Below are positions 27,401 through 34,668 of a stretch of 62,268 bases of DNA, piece after piece. A model generated the notes under the pieces. That model ran no database searches. It was not told where the DNA came from and saw only the letters and a program-made list of their open reading frames with translations. Positions within the stretch are counted from its first letter, which is position 1. Each line of letters starts with the position of its first letter. A program made the translations under genes and the position numbers. Source of the DNA: Bacteriovoracaceae bacterium (GTDB lineage: Bacteria; Bdellovibrionota; Bacteriovoracia; Bacteriovoracales; Bacteriovoracaceae); assembly GCA_947461175.1 (NCBI GenBank), contig CANHIY010000003.1, positions 1 to 62,268 on the forward strand, given 5' to 3'.

Positions 27401-28157
27401 GAAAATAGAGGGTCTTAAAGACCTCTCTTCCATGTACTTCATGGAGGCAGAGGATGGTCCAAAAGAATTGGAAGCTCATGAGTACGAATTTGAAAAACGC
27501 TTCCCAGGCCAGATCAAAGAGGCCCGAGAAAAATTTAAAGAATATAAAACTGAATTTAATCGCCTCGGGGAGATCAACTGGCAGGCCATAGAGGACTATG
27601 ACCGTCAAAAACTTCGTCACGATTTCCTAAAAACCCAGGAAGAAGAGCTTAAGAAATCCCTCAGTGATCTTCAAACGGCCATTGCTCATATTGATGAAAA
27701 ATCCAAAGAGCGCTTTAAGGAAGCTTTCACTGAAGTGAACGAGCGCTTCTCTAAGGTGTTCCCGATCATCTTCGGCGGAGGAGAGGCAAAACTTGAAGTC
27801 ACAGGGGATTTAGATTCCATTGATTGCGGAGTCGATATTATTGCAAAACCTCCTGGTAAAAAAATGCAGTCTATCACCCTTATGTCCGGTGGTGAGAAGG
27901 CCATGACTGCCGTTTCCCTCATTTTCTCCATCTTCCTTGTGAAGCCTTCCCCATTCTGTCTCTTGGATGAGGTTGATGCTCCCCTGGATGATGCGAACGT
28001 GGGACGTTTCAATGAACTTCTTCGCGAGATGAGCTCAGAATCACAGTTCATTTTAATCACTCACAACAAGAAAACCATGGAACTTAACGACACTCTTTAC
28101 GGAGTCACCATGCAGGAGCCGGGTGTTTCTAAGGCCGTGTCGGTTCAACTGCATTAA
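24480..28157 (+). CDS. smc: Chromosome segregation ATPase SMC
   Basis: Full-length SMC of 1225 residues. SMC dimers with ScpA/B entrap DNA and organise the replicated chromosome. The N-terminal Walker A [20 protein letters not shown] is near residue 32. Long coiled coils (170-480 and 690-1030) flank the hinge (about 510-670). The C-terminal head has the ABC signature [14 protein letters not shown] and Walker B [15 protein letters not shown]. The ATG follows a GAGGA. No scpA or scpB is nearby; lolA follows after 28 bases, so the two may be co-transcribed. Confidence 0.97.
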   Translation: [1225 protein letters not shown]

Positions 28158-28185
28158 ATGGATTGAGATTTTTTAAAGGCACAAA

Positions 28186-28797
28186 ATGAAAACTTTTTTA
28201 CTGTTAATTTGTTTACTCCCTTTTAGCTCTTTTGCTGGAAAATTTGTGCCTTCATCCTTTACTGCAAACTACGAAGAGAGCTTGGTTTCTGTCACAGGAA
28301 AAACCAAGAAAAGTTTTGGGAAAATTGATTATAAATTCCCTGGTCACCTAAGATTTGAAGTGACGAGCCCCACATCCTCACTCTTTGTGGTAAATCCTCA
28401 AAAAACCTGGCTCTACCAGCCTGCTTTTGTGAAGGGAGAGATGGACCAGGTAACGGTACAAAAGTCTTCAAATCTTCCTCTTATTAAGTTTCTTGATTCA
28501 GTTAAAGATGGGGTGGAAAACTCAAAACTTTTTAAATCTACGTTTGTGAACAATGATTTGATTCTTACTTTTGATAAAACCATCCAGAAAGAGATGGGGT
28601 TTGTGGAAGTGATTCTTCACGCCAACAAAGATGCTAAGGAAGTGAAGGACATTAAGGGTTTTGAGAATATTACGCTTAAACACTTAAACAAAAACAAAAC
28701 GAATATTAAGCTTATTGATCTTAAGGAAGAAGTAAGCTTTCCCGTTGGGAATTTTGAGTTTACTCCTTCCTCCAACACCAAAGTCATCACAAATTAA
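28186..28797 (+). CDS. lolA: Outer-membrane lipoprotein carrier LolA
   Basis: Periplasmic chaperone that carries lipoproteins from LolCDE to the outer membrane, consistent with the many lipoproteins in this window. A signal peptide (MKTFLLLICLLPFSSFA) is followed by the LolA core: FTANYEESLVSVTGK, KIDYKFPGHLRFEV, LFVVNPQKTWLYQP and a final VSFPVGNFEF strand. At 203 residues it is normal length. The end overlaps by 4 bases a tiny minus-strand frame. Confidence 0.9.
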   Translation: MKTFLLLICLLPFSSFAGKFVPSSFTANYEESLVSVTGKTKKSFGKIDYKFPGHLRFEVTSPTSSLFVVNPQKTWLYQPAFVKGEMDQVTVQKSSNLPLIKFLDSVKDGVENSKLFKSTFVNNDLILTFDKTIQKEMGFVEVILHANKDAKEVKDIKGFENITLKHLNKNKTNIKLIDLKEEVSFPVGNFEFTPSSNTKVITN

Positions 28798-28874
28798 ATC
28801 CCATAAACCTTGATCAGAAACAAAAAAGTAAAAATATTTATCATCAGTGTCAGTCCATAAAAATTAAGATTCAT
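28794..28874 (-). CDS. Candidate 26-residue hydrophobic peptide
   Basis: An ATG at 28874 is preceded four bases upstream by a GGGAGGA-type ribosome site, stronger than that of most neighbours. It opens a 26-codon frame encoding MNLNFYGLTLMINIFTFLFL and then IKVYGI, one likely membrane helix. It begins 16 bases after the pentapeptide-repeat gene and ends overlapping lolA by 4 bases, a typical gene junction. No homologue is known to me; it could be chance in an AT-rich gap. Confidence 0.45.
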   Translation of the reverse strand: MNLNFYGLTLMINIFTFLFLIKVYGI

Positions 28875-28889
28875 AAATCCTCCCATTTT

Positions 28890-29324
28890 TTAAGCGGCCA
28901 CTAATTCAATATAGATGTCTGTTGTGTAATCAAGATTGTGTTGAGAGTGGATGTGGTTTTCATTTTTAGTAAGCATTTCCCATTGCTCATGATCAAGCTC
29001 ACAGTCCTCATAAGTTGCTTTCAATGAGCTTGATGACATCCAGTTGCAATCAGTAAAATTGCAATTTTTGAAATAACATTCTCTAAAGTGAGAAAATTCA
29101 AACCTGCAATTTTCAAAGACGCAGTTGTCAAAATGTACTCCTTTAAAATCACAGGCATAGAAGACGCAATCGGAAAATACCACTTGCCGATAGGTGCTCT
29201 GTTGGATGCATGAGCCGGCCAGCATTTGGGAGGAGATAATGACTGAAGTTAACTGCTCATCCTTAATCAGTTGGTAACTTTCAGAAGACACTTTATGAAT
29301 CATTTCAATAGTTTGCGTGATCAT
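28890..29324 (-). CDS. Pentapeptide-repeat protein
   Basis: ATG 29324 with GGAGG upstream gives a 144-residue protein. Residues about 48-110 form pentapeptide repeats of A(N/D)LXX type with a phenylalanine or cysteine centre (VVFSDCVFYACDFKG, CVFENCRFEFSHFRECYF), predicting a right-handed quadrilateral beta-helix. Such proteins can mimic DNA, protect gyrase or act as scaffolds. There is no signal peptide. The many cysteines suggest a cytoplasmic location. It is divergent from an XRE regulator, with repeated TTGC/GCAA motifs between. Confidence 0.75.
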   Translation of the reverse strand: MITQTIEMIHKVSSESYQLIKDEQLTSVIISSQMLAGSCIQQSTYRQVVFSDCVFYACDFKGVHFDNCVFENCRFEFSHFRECYFKNCNFTDCNWMSSSSLKATYEDCELDHEQWEMLTKNENHIHSQHNLDYTTDIYIELVAA

Positions 29325-29336
29325 GGTCCCCTCCGA

Positions 29337-29419
29337 TTGCGGGTCTATTCCTGACTGCAATTGTATGCAATTTGGCGTATTGCGTCAAGAGATAAATTTG
29401 CTTCAAGCAATTAATTTGC
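29337..29419. promoter_or_regulatory. Candidate operator region of repeated TTGC/GCAA words
   Basis: Between the divergent starts, TTGC or its complement GCAA occurs at 29337, 29357, 29367, 29380, 29398, 29407 and 29416. The spacing is about 9-18 bases, including GCAAtttggcgtaTTGC as an inverted pair. The XRE protein encoded next door is a likely ligand. Binding is inference; the words are short. Confidence 0.4.
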
Positions 29420-29449
29420 TTTCCGATAAGAAATTCAAGGGGGTGGAGT

Positions 29450-30025
29450 ATGATCCGCTTTAATCCAGACTTTTTAGAGAACTTCCTGGCCGTGGTTCGT
29501 AAGTACATGCAACTCCGGGGTGGGTTAACTCAAAAAGACCTAGCTGAAAAAATGAACGTTCACATCTCCACCATGAGCCGCTTTCTCAACTTGAAAACGG
29601 CCAGCGTGGATGAGCATTTCGTTGCGCAAATTATTACGACTCTTGAAATTCCTCTTCACGAAATTATTGATGGAGTGGAGGAGGATTCCACAGAAACATT
29701 TAAGCGCTTGGTGCAATTTTATAAAAAAGAAAGACCTTCCGAACAAAAACCTGAAGAGTCGGCGGGGCGGGTTCAGGAGTCGAAACTTAAAACCAGTGCC
29801 ACCATTAACATTGGGGGAAAAGTCCAGCAAATGCCCTTTGGGGAAAATCCTGGGACCGGAACAAGGACTGATCTTTCTATCCGTGAAAAGCTTGAGACCC
29901 TTTCTCCGAGACAAAAAACCTATTTGAATGACTTTTTGAACTTGGATGTGAACGACAGGGACCTCATCGTTGATTTGGGAGACGCCATTTTTAAATACTT
30001 TCGCCAAAGGAATATTGAATTTTGA
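29450..30025 (+). CDS. XRE-family transcriptional regulator
   Basis: The first 75 residues form a helix-turn-helix domain (GGLTQKDLAEKMNVHISTMS then RFLNLKTASVDEHFVAQI). A linker of about 60 Gly/Pro/Lys-rich residues leads to a conserved-looking C-terminal helical module (IREKLETLSPRQKTYLNDFL). A GGGGGTGGAG precedes ATG 29450. The stop overlaps the TTG start of the VWA gene, so the two are translationally coupled. It may control the divergent pentapeptide-repeat gene and itself. Confidence 0.8.
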   Translation: MIRFNPDFLENFLAVVRKYMQLRGGLTQKDLAEKMNVHISTMSRFLNLKTASVDEHFVAQIITTLEIPLHEIIDGVEEDSTETFKRLVQFYKKERPSEQKPEESAGRVQESKLKTSATINIGGKVQQMPFGENPGTGTRTDLSIREKLETLSPRQKTYLNDFLNLDVNDRDLIVDLGDAIFKYFRQRNIEF

Positions 30026-30798
30026 TCCACGCTACACTTTTACTTTTTATTTCTCTCTCTGCCCTGGCCGTTCCGAAAGAAATTGAGGTCTGGTTTGTTT
30101 CTAATGCAAAAACTTCCTACCTTCAGGAGGTGCTAAATACTCCTAATTTTCTTTTCCGACCTTTAACAGCTGAACTTCAGTGCCAGGAGATGGGAGAGTA
30201 TTGTTTTGATCCTCAGCATGGTCTCTATAAAAAGAATGACCTTAATGGAGAGGTGGTAGAAACGAAGAACATCTTAAAAGAGGGCCCCTCCATTCCTACA
30301 GCTAAATCCGTCGAGAGGGATTTGATTAACTGTGAATCGGGAAATTATTTCGATATTTTTTGTGGAAAGTCTAAACCCCTTCAGAGAGTGAAACCAAACC
30401 TTGAGGTCTGGATTGACACCAGTTCTTCCATGAAAGAATTTGACTACACCGATAAGCAAGGTGGCTGTTACCGAAAATCCTTTCTAAAAAATCTCGATGA
30501 CAACTGTGGTTTTAATCAAAAAGTGGGGGTCATGTATTTTGATACGTCCTTGAAGGAAGCTGGCTCCATTGAGCAAAGCTGTATCAACCAGGGACTAAAT
30601 GATTATAAGCGGCTCATGGATTGGATTCTTCGCTCAGAGGCCAAAAAACTTGTGGTCATCACAGACCTTTATGAATTTCATAAAGAGTTTTCTGACTTCA
30701 TTGAAAAAAATAACGGGAAACTCGTTGGTGATAAGGACCCCTTAACTGCTAAACAAATGTTTGAATTAAGTGAGGAGCTTTCTAAGAGTTGCAAATAG
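30022..30798 (+). CDS. Exported von Willebrand A-like protein
   Basis: A 258-residue protein that starts with a TTG overlapping the XRE stop. An N-terminal signal peptide (IHATLLLFISLSALA) precedes a cysteine-containing region. A VWA-like domain follows with the MIDAS motif DTSSS in VWIDTSSSMKEFD near residue 133, VGVMYFDTS, and ITDLYEFH near 210. VWA domains bind partners through a metal ion. The 50-residue space between DTSSS and the next strand carries two cysteines (GGCYRK, DDNCGF). Coupling of a regulator with a periplasmic VWA protein is unusual; function unknown. Confidence 0.65.
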   Translation: MIHATLLLFISLSALAVPKEIEVWFVSNAKTSYLQEVLNTPNFLFRPLTAELQCQEMGEYCFDPQHGLYKKNDLNGEVVETKNILKEGPSIPTAKSVERDLINCESGNYFDIFCGKSKPLQRVKPNLEVWIDTSSSMKEFDYTDKQGGCYRKSFLKNLDDNCGFNQKVGVMYFDTSLKEAGSIEQSCINQGLNDYKRLMDWILRSEAKKLVVITDLYEFHKEFSDFIEKNNGKLVGDKDPLTAKQMFELSEELSKSCK

Positions 30799-30811
30799 GA
30801 AATTTTAGAAT

Positions 30812-31933
30812 TTAGGGTAAAAGTTCTAAGGCGCAAAATTTCTCGAAAGGAAGTACGTGGATATTCTTATCAACATAATCCTTTGTTCCTAAATGTATTT
30901 GATAAAATTTAGGAATGGCTACTCTCTCCCGGAAATAGTAAATGCTTTTGGAAATATGAGATTCTCCAGTTTTGCATTCTACGGCAAAAATAGGTTTCTT
31001 ATTTTTTAGAACCACAAAGTCTATTTCACGAAGTTCTACATCTCTTAAATACCGAAGTTCCATCTTATGTCCCTGGGTATCCTCGATAAAATGGCAGTAC
31101 TTTAAAAGTTGTCCAGCGACAAAATTTTCAAACCGAGCGCCCTTACTTTCCACCTCGCTCCAGTCCCAAAGATAAAGTTTATTGGTTTTTTTTACCGCCT
31201 TAATTTTGGGAGGGCCATAAGGAAGAATTCGATAACAATAATAAACCGCTTCTAAAATTTCGATCCATCTTAAAACAGTATTCGGAGAAACTTCTAAATC
31301 CTCTTGTAAACTTTTTATTGAAAGAGGGGAGCCCACTTTTAAAGGAAGAACATCCACCAAGAGCTCCATGAGTGAGAGCTCTTTAATCGTACCTAAATCT
31401 GCCACATCCTGATAAACCACCCGGTTAAGCCTATTGCGCCTACATCTTAAAAGCTCCGTATCACTTTTAGATAAGAAGGGTTCAGGAAATCCCCCGTAAG
31501 TTAAAAGCTCAAGAGTTGTTTTTCTTTGTAATAAGGGATCTATTTCCCGAAGACTAAACGGGTGAAGACGATAAAAATGATAACGACCAAAAAGCGAGTC
31601 TCCTCCTTTCCTGAAATGATCAAGTTTAGCGGAGCCTGTAACAATGATGGACAGAATGTCATGATACTTATCATACAGACCCTTAACGAGCATCCTCCAC
31701 CGGGCATACTTATGAATTTCATCCAGGACAACGAGCTTTAAATCAGAACTGATTTTATGCTTTTTTAAAATTTCCCGATCGGTTAAGTCATCCCAGGTTA
31801 AGTATTGCTCACTTCTATCGGTATAAGATTTAGCAAGAAAAGTCTTACCCACCTGCCTTGGGCCTCCGATAAAAACCATCTTCTTTTTCAAATCTTGAAG
31901 GATAAAGTCTTCAAGGTGCCGAGTAATCTTCAT
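30812..31933 (-). CDS. AAA ATPase of the DUF4143 family
   Basis: A 373-residue ATPase. The N-terminal AAA_14 domain has Walker A GGPRQVGKTFLAKSY, Walker B LKLVVLDEIHKYARW and a sensor IIVTGSAKLD. The C-terminal DUF4143 part includes a winged helix (SPNTVLRWIEILEAVYYCYR) and a nuclease-like region with REIDFVVLKNKKPIFAVECK (D-x(n)-E-x-K pattern). Such proteins are common accessory genes of unclear role. ATG 31933 gives the natural MKITRHLEDF start. A TTG at 31969 has AAGGAG ten bases upstream and would translate through the palindrome, so the start is unsettled. Confidence 0.8.
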   Translation of the reverse strand: MKITRHLEDFILQDLKKKMVFIGGPRQVGKTFLAKSYTDRSEQYLTWDDLTDREILKKHKISSDLKLVVLDEIHKYARWRMLVKGLYDKYHDILSIIVTGSAKLDHFRKGGDSLFGRYHFYRLHPFSLREIDPLLQRKTTLELLTYGGFPEPFLSKSDTELLRCRRNRLNRVVYQDVADLGTIKELSLMELLVDVLPLKVGSPLSIKSLQEDLEVSPNTVLRWIEILEAVYYCYRILPYGPPKIKAVKKTNKLYLWDWSEVESKGARFENFVAGQLLKYCHFIEDTQGHKMELRYLRDVELREIDFVVLKNKKPIFAVECKTGESHISKSIYYFRERVAIPKFYQIHLGTKDYVDKNIHVLPFEKFCALELLP

Positions 31934-31934
31934 A

Positions 31935-31968
31935 TGACTGAATTTTACTCCGGAGTAAAATTCAGTCA
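31935..31968. repeat. Perfect 34-base palindrome before the DUF4143 gene
   Basis: The half-site TGACTGAATTTTACTCC at 31935-31951 is followed immediately by its exact reverse complement at 31952-31968. On the minus strand it overlaps TTGACT (31964-31969) and TAAAAT (31942-31947), a plausible -35/-10 pair with a 16-base spacer. It therefore looks like an operator covering the promoter. Confidence 0.85.
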
Positions 31969-31971
31969 AGA

Positions 31972-32025
31972 GAATTTTACTCCTTACCCAGAAGGTGATC
32001 CTTAATCAAAAAGGAGTAAAATTTT
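31972..32025. repeat. Further arms of the same inverted-repeat word
   Basis: GAATTTTACTCC recurs at 31972-31983 and its complement GGAGTAAAATT at 32013-32023. These match the inner arms of the neighbouring palindrome, giving four arms in about 90 bases that can pair in several ways. The GGAG of each arm resembles a ribosome site on the minus strand. Confidence 0.8.
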
Positions 32026-32042
32026 TAAGAATGGTATGAAAA

Positions 32043-32360
32043 TTACAGAGACTTTACGGATTGATCTTTATCCTCGTTTTCAGTGGCCGGATTTTTTAAG
32101 GCATTAATCTCTAAAAGTTCGCATTCACTGAAGGAATTTTTATTCTTAGCATGACAAAACATCTGAACTGTAAACTGAACAGGTTCTTTCGTTTTCTCAA
32201 TTTCATGAACTTTCTGACTTAGAAAGAGCCGGGCCCCTTTTTCTAAACGAACATTTTTCGATATCTCAGGAGTTATTTTAATGAATTCTGATTTCTCACT
32301 AGTCATTGAGAATGCCAAAGAGGAGCTGAGGACGAAGGAAAAGAAAAGGATATGTTTCAT
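32043..32360 (-). CDS. Small exported protein, cassette copy A
   Basis: A 105-residue exported protein (signal MKHILFFSFVLSSSLAFS). The mature part is charged with two cysteines (MFCHAKNK and SECELLE). It differs from the copy at 33492 at only 8 of 105 residues by direct comparison, so it is a recent duplicate. It follows the Cys-rich partner gene by 19 bases in both copies. No family recognised. Confidence 0.75.
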   Translation of the reverse strand: MKHILFFSFVLSSSLAFSMTSEKSEFIKITPEISKNVRLEKGARLFLSQKVHEIEKTKEPVQFTVQMFCHAKNKNSFSECELLEINALKNPATENEDKDQSVKSL

Positions 32361-32379
32361 AAAGATTCTCCGTTAAATG

Positions 32380-33228
32380 TTATTGACGGCTACCACTACT
32401 TGCTTCATTTTGACGATTGAGATCGTTTTCAACTTTTGCAGGTATGTTTGTTTCTAATGTGTCCATTCCGTTATAGCCAGTGACGGAAGCCTCTTCAAAT
32501 AAACACTTAACCGGATCACCACAGCTTTCTTCACTACAGGCGACTGTTGACTTAGTAATATGAGAAAACGTTTCAACTTTAGGTTTCCCATTTACAACTG
32601 ACCTAACTTCAAAAGAAGTACTGATTTTTCCCTCAGGGTGAGTGCAAACAATCTCACCAAAGCAAATATTTTTTGGAGCACAACGACTGGTGGTTGATGG
32701 TGCGACTAATCTATTTAATTTTGAGAAGTAACACATGCCAGATTTTTTCTTACAAATTCCACCGCTACCCATTACCCTTTCATCTGGATTGCCCTCCAGC
32801 ACTAATCCCGGACAACATGAAGGACGATTAGGAATGAGTGGAATTGATCCACCTTCTCCAACACATGACTGAGCAGAACCAGATTTTTTTATACAAGTAG
32901 GACCCTGTCCATCTGGTGCGTTCTTTGGAGGAGCCACTTCCACTAATCCAGAACAACATTGAGGAGAATTAGGGTAGAGAACTCTGGATTGACCCGCTCC
33001 AACACATGACTGAGAAGAACCAGATTTTCTTACACAAGTGGGACCCTGTCCATCTGGTGCGTTCTTTGGAGGAGCCACTTCCACTAATCCAGAACAACAT
33101 TGAGGAGCATTAGGGTAGAGAACTCTGGATTGACCTTCTCCAACACATGACTGTGCGGATGAGTTTACATGGAAAAAAATCAAGAACGTACCAAGTATGA
33201 ATTGAGCAAAAGAGGCTTTGAATTTCAT
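32380..33228 (-). CDS. Cys-rich repeat exported protein, cassette copy A
   Basis: ATG 33228, with a GGGA upstream, gives 282 residues with a signal peptide ending near SSAQS. The first 150 residues hold three repeat units, each with a single Cys at the start, a CC pair and a closing Cys. They follow the pattern CVGxG, then PNxPxCCxGLV, then a final Cys. Units 1 and 2 are almost identical (APPKNAPDGQGPTC). The rest carries another cysteine set (MCYFSK, KNICFGEIVC, VACSEESCGDPVKC) shared with copy B. Disulphide-knotted surface or secreted modules are likely. Function unknown. Confidence 0.75.
   Translation of the reverse strand: MKFKASFAQFILGTFLIFFHVNSSAQSCVGEGQSRVLYPNAPQCCSGLVEVAPPKNAPDGQGPTCVRKSGSSQSCVGAGQSRVLYPNSPQCCSGLVEVAPPKNAPDGQGPTCIKKSGSAQSCVGEGGSIPLIPNRPSCCPGLVLEGNPDERVMGSGGICKKKSGMCYFSKLNRLVAPSTTSRCAPKNICFGEIVCTHPEGKISTSFEVRSVVNGKPKVETFSHITKSTVACSEESCGDPVKCLFEEASVTGYNGMDTLETNIPAKVENDLNRQNEASSGSRQ
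32900..32994. repeat. 95-base repeat, copy 1
   Basis: Encodes most of a Cys-rich repeat unit on the minus strand. It matches the copy at 33041-33135 except for one base noted (gaggagAatt versus gaggagCatt) and the copy at 34469-34563 nearly as well. Confidence 0.85.
33041..33135. repeat. 95-base repeat, copy 2
   Basis: Second copy, in tandem with copy 1 inside the same gene at a spacing of 141 bases (47 codons). The near identity indicates recent internal duplication or gene conversion. Confidence 0.85.
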
Positions 33229-33439
33229 TGAGTTTCCCTTTTTTAAAGTCATATCATTCAGCTTCCCTTGCTTTATTTTAAGTGTATTTTTCTTTTTAAC
33301 AAATTTATAAAATAAAGCAAAAAAGTTCTCCTGGCTTATTTTTATCTATATTATCCTCTACCTTTAAAAGGCAATCGGGCCTGATGCTTCTATTCAGAGA
33401 AAAGTTTTTAAAGAATGTTAAGTAGAGCAGAGTTGAGAC

Positions 33440-33483
33440 CCATCGTACTTGATTTCGTGTTTTATAAAAATCAAGTACGATGG
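33440..33483. repeat. 16-bp perfect hairpin at the cassette boundary
   Basis: CCATCGTACTTGATTT at 33440-33455 pairs perfectly with 33468-33483 across a 12-base loop. It lies 8 bases beyond the end of the downstream gene of copy B. No U tract follows on either strand, so it is not a standard intrinsic terminator, though it could stop or protect transcripts. Confidence 0.8.
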
Positions 33484-33491
33484 TTTGAAAA

Positions 33492-33809
33492 TTACAGAGA
33501 CTTTACGGATTGATCTTTATTCTCATTTTCAGTGGTCGGATTTTTTAAGGCATTAATCTCTAAAAGTTCGCATTCACTGAAGGAATTTTTATTCTTAGCA
33601 TGACAAAACATCTGAACTGTAAACTGAACAGGTTCTTTCGTTTTCTCAACTTCATGAACTTTCTGACTTAGAAAGAGCCGGGCGCCTTTTTCTAAACGAA
33701 CATTCTTCGATATTTCAGGGGTTATTTTTATATAATCTGATTTCTCACTAGTCATTGAGAATGCTAGAGGGGAAGTGAGGATAAAGGAAAAGAAGAGGAT
33801 ATGTTTCAT
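33492..33809 (-). CDS. Small exported protein, cassette copy B
   Basis: The 105-residue duplicate of the protein at 32043. Signal peptide MKHILFFSFILTSPLAFS; mature sequence nearly unchanged, including the two cysteines. Changes are mostly conservative (V/I, S/T, E/D, F/Y), suggesting purifying selection after duplication. It ends just before a perfect hairpin. Confidence 0.75.
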   Translation of the reverse strand: MKHILFFSFILTSPLAFSMTSEKSDYIKITPEISKNVRLEKGARLFLSQKVHEVEKTKEPVQFTVQMFCHAKNKNSFSECELLEINALKNPTTENENKDQSVKSL

Positions 33810-33828
33810 AAAGATTCTCCGTTAAATG

Positions 33829-34668
33829 TTATTGACGACTACCATTGGCATTATCAGATTCTTCTTGAAGTCTTAGTGCTTCTTCTGTTCGTGGAAAAGA
33901 ATCCGAAGGCAATGCAGAAATTCCTTGGTAACCAGAGTTGTCACTTGGTTCAAAGTAACACTTAACAGCATCACCACAGCTTTCCTTACTGCATGCAACT
34001 TCTTTCCGACTGATGCGTTCCATTTTTTCTGAGTAGGTTTGTCCGTTTATATTAGTTTTAATCACAAAGGGAGTGTTAATTTTTCGATCTGGGTGAGTGC
34101 AAACAATTTCACCATAGCAAAGATTTTTGGGAGGACATTTGTTACATTTTTGTTCTTGCACAATTAATTCATTCTTTTTTGAAAAGTAACACATACCAGA
34201 CTTTTGTTCTCTGCAAATTGCACTGCCAAGTTTTCCATTATCTGATTCTGCAATCAATCCTGAGCAGCATTGAGGAGAATTAAGGCTGATTACAACTTTT
34301 TGATCCTTACCTACACATTTCGTAGTTGGCTTTATTTTACTACAAATAAGACTGCCAAGCTTCCCATCATCTTCAGCAACTAACCCCTCACAACATGAAG
34401 GACGATTAGGGGTGATTGGAATAGTTCCACCCTCTCCAACACATGTAGTGGATCTTTTTGTACAAGTTGGACCCTGTCCATCTGGTGCGTTCTTTGGAGG
34501 AGCCACTTCCACTAATCCAGAACAACATTGAGGAGCATTAGGGTAGAGAACTCTGGATTGACCCTCTCCAATACATTTTGGATCATTTGACTGAGCAGAT
34601 GAATTTACATGGAAAAAAATCAAAAACGTACAAAGTACGAATTGAGCAAAGGAGGCTTTAAATTTCAT
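33829..34668 (-). CDS. Cys-rich repeat exported protein, cassette copy B
   Basis: A 279-residue paralogue of the protein at 32380 with the same signal peptide. Repeat unit 1 is the same APPKNAPDGQGPTC type as in copy A, but units 2 and 3 have diverged (PNRPSCCEGLVAEDDGKLG and LNSPQCCSGLIAESDNGKLG). The C-terminal Cys domain is conserved in layout (MCYFSKKNE, KNLCYGEIVC, VACSKESCGDAVKC), with more changes than in the small partner. Repeat turnover with a conserved tail suggests the repeats are the variable, perhaps partner-facing, part. Confidence 0.75.
   Translation of the reverse strand: MKFKASFAQFVLCTFLIFFHVNSSAQSNDPKCIGEGQSRVLYPNAPQCCSGLVEVAPPKNAPDGQGPTCTKRSTTCVGEGGTIPITPNRPSCCEGLVAEDDGKLGSLICSKIKPTTKCVGKDQKVVISLNSPQCCSGLIAESDNGKLGSAICREQKSGMCYFSKKNELIVQEQKCNKCPPKNLCYGEIVCTHPDRKINTPFVIKTNINGQTYSEKMERISRKEVACSKESCGDAVKCYFEPSDNSGYQGISALPSDSFPRTEEALRLQEESDNANGSRQ
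34469..34563. repeat. 95-base repeat, copy 3
   Basis: Third copy, in the paralogous gene of cassette B; see copies at 32900 and 33041. Its closeness to copy 2 implies exchange between the two cassettes. Confidence 0.85.
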
